From: Campylobacterota bacterium
Lineage (GTDB): Bacteria > Campylobacterota > Campylobacteria > Campylobacterales > Sulfurovaceae
DNA: 9,413 bases
Direction of reading: 5' to 3'
NCBI GenBank assembly: GCA_013153675.1
Contig: JAADEA010000059.1
Span: 1-9,413 of the forward strand
The position numbers and the translations under genes were made by a program. Under the pieces are notes generated by a model that saw nothing but the letters and a program-made list of their open reading frames with translations, did no database searches and was not told the origin of the DNA. Positions 6,521-9,413 of this stretch are shown piece by piece. Numbering within the stretch: the stretch's first letter is position 1; the number at the start of each line of letters is the position of its first letter.

Positions 6521-6546
6521 TTTAAATAAGAGATGACTTATTAAAA
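6521..6546 (+). repeat. Inverted repeat before the efflux-operon promoter, candidate operator
   Basis: Two 10-base arms, TTTAAATAAG (6521-6530) and CTTATTAAAA (6537-6546), are complementary at nine of ten positions around a 6-base centre (AGATGA). The repeat ends six bases before the -10 box, in the -35 region, where a repressor or activator could bind. It is A+T-rich and has no T-run after it, so it is unlikely to be the nth terminator. No regulator gene is adjacent in the window. Confidence 0.45.
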
Positions 6547-6552
6547 TGAGAA

Positions 6553-6558
6553 TATAAT
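6553..6558 (+). promoter_or_regulatory. -10 box of the efflux operon promoter
   Basis: A perfect TATAAT in the 90-base gap between nth and the adaptor gene, with no good -35 at normal spacing. Transcription would start near 6565, only about 17 bases before the TTG start of the adaptor gene. Confidence 0.65.
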
Positions 6559-6570
6559 CTATAAATGCTA

Positions 6571-6576
6571 AAGGAG
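6571..6576 (+). promoter_or_regulatory. Shine-Dalgarno supporting the TTG start of the adaptor gene
   Basis: AAGGAG lies five bases before TTG 6582, ideal spacing. No in-frame ATG lies before the membrane anchor of the protein, so the TTG is the probable start. Confidence 0.8.
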
Positions 6577-6581
6577 TCTCT

Positions 6582-7700
6582 TTGAAAAAGAAGATTTTTA
6601 ATCTTATTCTTATATTAGTTTTAGTAGCTACAATTTTAGCGGCTATTGATTTTTATCTCTATAAAAAAAGATATGTTACTTCAGATGCTGCTTTTATTAG
6701 AAGCAATAGGCTCTCATTTTTAGCTTTTAAGGTGGATGGGAAGGTAATAAAACTTTTTAAAGATGAAAATGAGAAGGTAAAAAAGGGTGAATTATTAGCA
6801 AAAATTGATATAAAAGATTTTTTAGTAGCAAAAGAGAAGGCTACTTTTGAAAAAGATGCTTTAGATAAAGAGATTGACTCTTTACAAATTACAAGAGATA
6901 GGATTAAAAGGGCTATTAATTTAAAAATAGAGTTATCTTCTACAAAAATTGACTCTTTAAAATTCAAGATAGATAGCTTAAAGTATAAAATAGAAGAGTT
7001 AAATCATAAGTATAAATTGGCACTAAAAGATGAAAATAGATATAAAAAGCTCTTAAGAGATAATTTAATATCTCAAAAGATTTTTGAGGATATATCTTTA
7101 AAGAGTAAAATATTAGATTTAGAAAAAAGAAGTTTAATAAAGAGTCTAAATAGTGCCCAAAAGGGATTAAAAGAGGCAAAAATAGCTTTAAAAATAGCAA
7201 AAAATGATCTAAAAAAGGTAAAAGAGCTATCTTTAAAGATTGAAGAGTTATCTAAAAAGAAATCAGCCCTTTTAAAGGTAATAGAAAAGATAGATAACTA
7301 TATTAGCTACTCCACATTAAAAGCTCCATTTAGTGGAATAATTGCTAAAAAATTTTATGATGCACCAATAGTAATTCCAAGGGGAAAGCCAATTTATGCT
7401 TTGGTTGATCCAAAAGAGTTATATTGTGAGGTATTACTATCTGAGAGAAAATTATCAAAAATTGATATAGGCTCTCTTGTTATAATCTCTCCTGAAGGAA
7501 TTGAAAAAAAACTCAAAGGGGAGGTTGTATCAATTGCGCCAACCTCTGCTGCTACTTTCTCTCTTGTGCCAAGAGATATTGCAAGTGGTGAGTTTACAAA
7601 GCTTGATCAAAGGTTTAAAGTTAAAATTAAATTAAAAGAGTTTGATCCCCATCTTCGTGTAGGAATGAGTGCTTCAGTAGAGATAGAGAGAAAAAGATGA
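6582..7700 (+). CDS. emrA: EmrA/HlyD-family periplasmic adaptor of a tripartite efflux pump
   Basis: Links an inner-membrane transporter to an outer-membrane channel. It has 372 residues and starts at TTG 6582. One N-terminal membrane anchor (about 5-27) leaves the rest in the periplasm. YVTSDAAFIRSNRLSF leads into the first lipoyl half-motif (to about 80). A long coiled-coil hairpin covers about 82-240, roughly ten heptads per arm, with clear repeats such as IDSLKFK-IDSLKYK (123-136). At its tip RYKKLLRDNLIS (153-164) fits the RLS motif (R153, L157, S164) through which such adaptors dock to TolC. LKAPFSGIIAKKF (246-258) is the second lipoyl half. TSAATFSLVPRDIASGEFTKLDQR (321-344, in full) resembles the EmrA-specific beta-barrel block. 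The stop overlaps the transporter start (ATGA, 7697-7700). The family is sure; the exported substrate is unknown. Confidence 0.92.
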   Translation: MKKKIFNLILILVLVATILAAIDFYLYKKRYVTSDAAFIRSNRLSFLAFKVDGKVIKLFKDENEKVKKGELLAKIDIKDFLVAKEKATFEKDALDKEIDSLQITRDRIKRAINLKIELSSTKIDSLKFKIDSLKYKIEELNHKYKLALKDENRYKKLLRDNLISQKIFEDISLKSKILDLEKRSLIKSLNSAQKGLKEAKIALKIAKNDLKKVKELSLKIEELSKKKSALLKVIEKIDNYISYSTLKAPFSGIIAKKFYDAPIVIPRGKPIYALVDPKELYCEVLLSERKLSKIDIGSLVIISPEGIEKKLKGEVVSIAPTSAATFSLVPRDIASGEFTKLDQRFKVKIKLKEFDPHLRVGMSASVEIERKR

Positions 7701-9220
7701 GCAAAAATAGTTGGGATATCTCCTCTTTTGAAAGAACAATCTACTCTATTATTGTAATGAGCGGTGCTTTTATGGCAATTTTGGATACTACAGTAGTAGA
7801 TATAATTGTGCCAAAGCTTACAGCTCCTTTAGCTACTGATATGTATGGAGTGCAGTGGATAATTACAAGTTATATGATAGCAGCTGCAATTGCCCTTTTA
7901 ATTACTGAATATTTAATAAAGAGGTTTGGAGATAAAAAGATCTTTTTAGTAGGTATTTTGTTATTTACTATTGGTTCTTTATTTTGTGCCCTTTCTAATA
8001 CTTTAGAAGAGATTATCTTTTTTAGAGTTGTTCAAGGCATAGGTGAGGCTCTTATTATGGTAACAAGTCATATAATGATATTTAGTTATTTTCCTCCTAA
8101 TAAAAAGGGCTTAGCAATGGGAATTTATGGGCTTGGGGTTAGCTTTGCTCCTGCTATTGGTCCCACCCTTGGAGGATATTTAACTCAATTTTATAATTGG
8201 AGAATGGTATTTTTAATTAATGTGCCAGTAGGAGTAGCTCTTTTAATATTTGGTTTTTTAATGCTGCCAGAGGGTAAAAAGGAGAAGTTTGAGAAGTTGA
8301 ATATTTTAAATTTTATTTTAATATCTATTGCTACTATCTCTCTTTTGATCTTATTAAGCAAAGGAGAAGAGTTTGGTTGGTTTAACTCCTCTTTTATTGT
8401 AACTTTACTTTTTATTAGTATTATTGGATTTTTGCTCTATCTTTTAGGTGAAATAAACTCAGCCAATCCTTTAATAGATTTATCTCTTTTTAAAAATAGT
8501 GACTTTACAAATGGGATTTTAATCTATTTTTTTATTTTAGGTTTTTCTATGTATCAATATTTCTATTTGCTTCCTGTCTATTATGAACATATAAAGATGT
8601 TACCTACTCTAAAGGCTGGATTATCTATATTTGCTTTTGCCCTTTTTATAGGAATTTTTTCTCCTATTGCTGGAGTTTTATCTGATAAAATAGGTGCAAA
8701 AAAAACAATTTTAATAGCAACTGCAATATATCTTTTTACCTCATATTTTCTCCTTCCAAAACTAAATTATTATACACCTTTGAGTGAGGCTATTTTAATT
8801 ACTATCCCTTTTGGGATATCTATGGGGTTATTTTTTGCTCCTGTTACAGTACTTATTTTACAGAGCGTTCCACAGTCAAAAGGAGAACTTGCTATTGTTT
8901 TAATGGACTATTTTAGATTTGTGGGAGGAAGTTTTGGAACTGCACTTGCTACTAATAATATGGAGTATTTTAAAAACTTATATTTTTTAAGAATGGAAGA
9001 GTTACAAAATAGAGCCTATTTAGAAGATTATTTAATTTCGCTAAAAGAGCTTTTAGGAATAAGTTGGGATAAGATTAAAATATTATTTAGAAATTATGAA
9101 ACCTTAATGAGCTATAACTATGGCTTTTTTAATACATTTCTTTGGGCTTCCTTTTGGGTATTTTTGGGGCTATTTTTTGTAGTAGGGCTTTTTATAAAGA
9201 TATCAAAGGATAGAGAGTGA
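7697..9220 (+). CDS. emrB: EmrB/QacA-type (DHA2) major facilitator drug:H+ antiporter, 14 membrane helices
   Basis: Proton-driven inner-membrane exporter of 507 residues (E. coli EmrB 512). Motifs seen: LDTTVVDIIVPKL (29-41, motif D1), RFGDKKIF (76-83, a form of motif A), RVVQGIGEAL (110-119, motif B) and GLGVSFAPAIGPTLGG (145-160, the antiporter motif C). Hydrophobic stretches suit 14 helices: about 15-38, 51-72, 80-100, 104-128, 139-161, 168-190, 203-221, 232-252, 271-294, 307-330, 335-354, 361-388, 401-417 and 476-501. A polar loop lies at 418-475. ATG 7697 overlaps the adaptor stop by four bases, and its own stop overlaps the GTG of the next gene by four bases, so the three proteins are probably made in step. 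Substrates cannot be deduced; hydrophobic drugs, uncouplers or fatty acids are typical for the family. Confidence 0.95.
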   Translation: MSKNSWDISSFERTIYSIIVMSGAFMAILDTTVVDIIVPKLTAPLATDMYGVQWIITSYMIAAAIALLITEYLIKRFGDKKIFLVGILLFTIGSLFCALSNTLEEIIFFRVVQGIGEALIMVTSHIMIFSYFPPNKKGLAMGIYGLGVSFAPAIGPTLGGYLTQFYNWRMVFLINVPVGVALLIFGFLMLPEGKKEKFEKLNILNFILISIATISLLILLSKGEEFGWFNSSFIVTLLFISIIGFLLYLLGEINSANPLIDLSLFKNSDFTNGILIYFFILGFSMYQYFYLLPVYYEHIKMLPTLKAGLSIFAFALFIGIFSPIAGVLSDKIGAKKTILIATAIYLFTSYFLLPKLNYYTPLSEAILITIPFGISMGLFFAPVTVLILQSVPQSKGELAIVLMDYFRFVGGSFGTALATNNMEYFKNLYFLRMEELQNRAYLEDYLISLKELLGISWDKIKILFRNYETLMSYNYGFFNTFLWASFWVFLGLFFVVGLFIKISKDRE

Positions 9221-9413
9221 GAAAAATATTTTTAATTTTTATCCCTATATTACTATTTGGCAATTTTAAAGAGTTAATTAGATCTATTGATCACTCAAAG
9301 AGATTAAAAGCTATTTATTATAAAAGTTTAAGTGCTAAGTATGAATATCTCTCTCAAAAAGGAGATAGATATCCAAAGATAGATCTAAATATAAGAGCTC
9401 TCTTTTTAAAGGA
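9217..9413 (+). CDS. TolC-type outer-membrane efflux protein, N-terminal fragment cut by window edge
   Basis: The first 65 codons of a gene that runs off the right edge. GTG 9217 overlaps the transporter TGA (GTGA), with AAGGA six bases upstream. MRKIFLIFIPILLFG is a short signal peptide. After it FKELIRSIDHSKRLKAIYY and EYLSQKGDRYPKIDLN (43-58) have the pattern of TolC-family N-termini: a helix of the type LxxAxxxNxxL, then a polar helix ending in xxPxLxL before the first channel strand. With so little sequence, the family call rests on this pattern and on its place after emrA and emrB-type genes, where an outer-membrane channel gene is common. Confidence 0.75.
   Translation, partial: MRKIFLIFIPILLFGNFKELIRSIDHSKRLKAIYYKSLSAKYEYLSQKGDRYPKIDLNIRALFLK

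Noticed and set aside
6521..6546. Inverted repeat as a terminator of nth
   Set aside because: The stem has only one G-C pair and the right arm is followed by AATGAGAA, not a T-run; an operator role is more plausible.
6659..7200. Two minus-strand open frames inside the adaptor gene
   Set aside because: They lie opposite the coiled-coil coding region, whose Lys/Glu/Leu codons give long Phe/Leu/Ser-rich antisense frames by composition.
1..9413. Mobile element, CRISPR array, tRNA or rRNA
   Set aside because: No transposase, integrase, spaced direct repeats or RNA-gene-like sequence found; genes are nearly contiguous and of even base composition.

Overview
The window is strongly A+T-rich (roughly 30% G+C by eye). 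Codons end mostly in A or T, Arg is almost always AGA, and promoters show a good -10 box but no recognisable -35. Together with the divergent block nth <-> peb4 -> fba, which I recall from Campylobacter jejuni (Cj0595c-Cj0596-Cj0597), this points to a low-GC member of the Campylobacterota (Epsilonproteobacteria). The genus cannot be fixed from this window. I see no mobile element, CRISPR array, rRNA or tRNA, and no gene-free stretch over 150 bases.

Layout. The left half (1-5749) is read from the minus strand. Starting at its right end, it holds peb4, a periplasmic SurA-type peptidyl-prolyl isomerase/chaperone. Next comes a small, very basic secreted protein that looks like a Peb4 paralogue without its parvulin domain, followed by a rho-independent terminator. 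After that a clear promoter drives a tightly packed run: fba (class II aldolase), a divergent PLP-dependent enzyme of the ACC deaminase/D-cysteine desulfhydrase family, hisD, and an RlmI-type rRNA methyltransferase that runs off the left edge. The joints in this run are a 3-base gap, a 4-base overlap and a 17-base overlap, so translation is probably coupled.

The right half (5826-9413) is read from the plus strand. nth (endonuclease III) diverges from peb4 across a 76-base region. A second promoter then drives a three-gene efflux operon: an EmrA-type periplasmic adaptor, a 14-helix EmrB/QacA-type (DHA2) transporter, and the start of a TolC-type outer-membrane channel cut by the right edge. Both internal junctions are 4-base overlaps (ATGA, GTGA). 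Together these would form an inner-membrane to outer-membrane drug or toxic-compound exporter.

Most of the window is ordinary core genome. The points worth a second look are the parvulin-less, highly cationic Peb4 paralogue; an inverted repeat in front of the efflux promoter; similar TTGATATA promoter elements in front of both chaperone genes; tiny ORFs ending exactly on the non-ATG starts of two operon-leading genes; and the altered PLP-enzyme motif.
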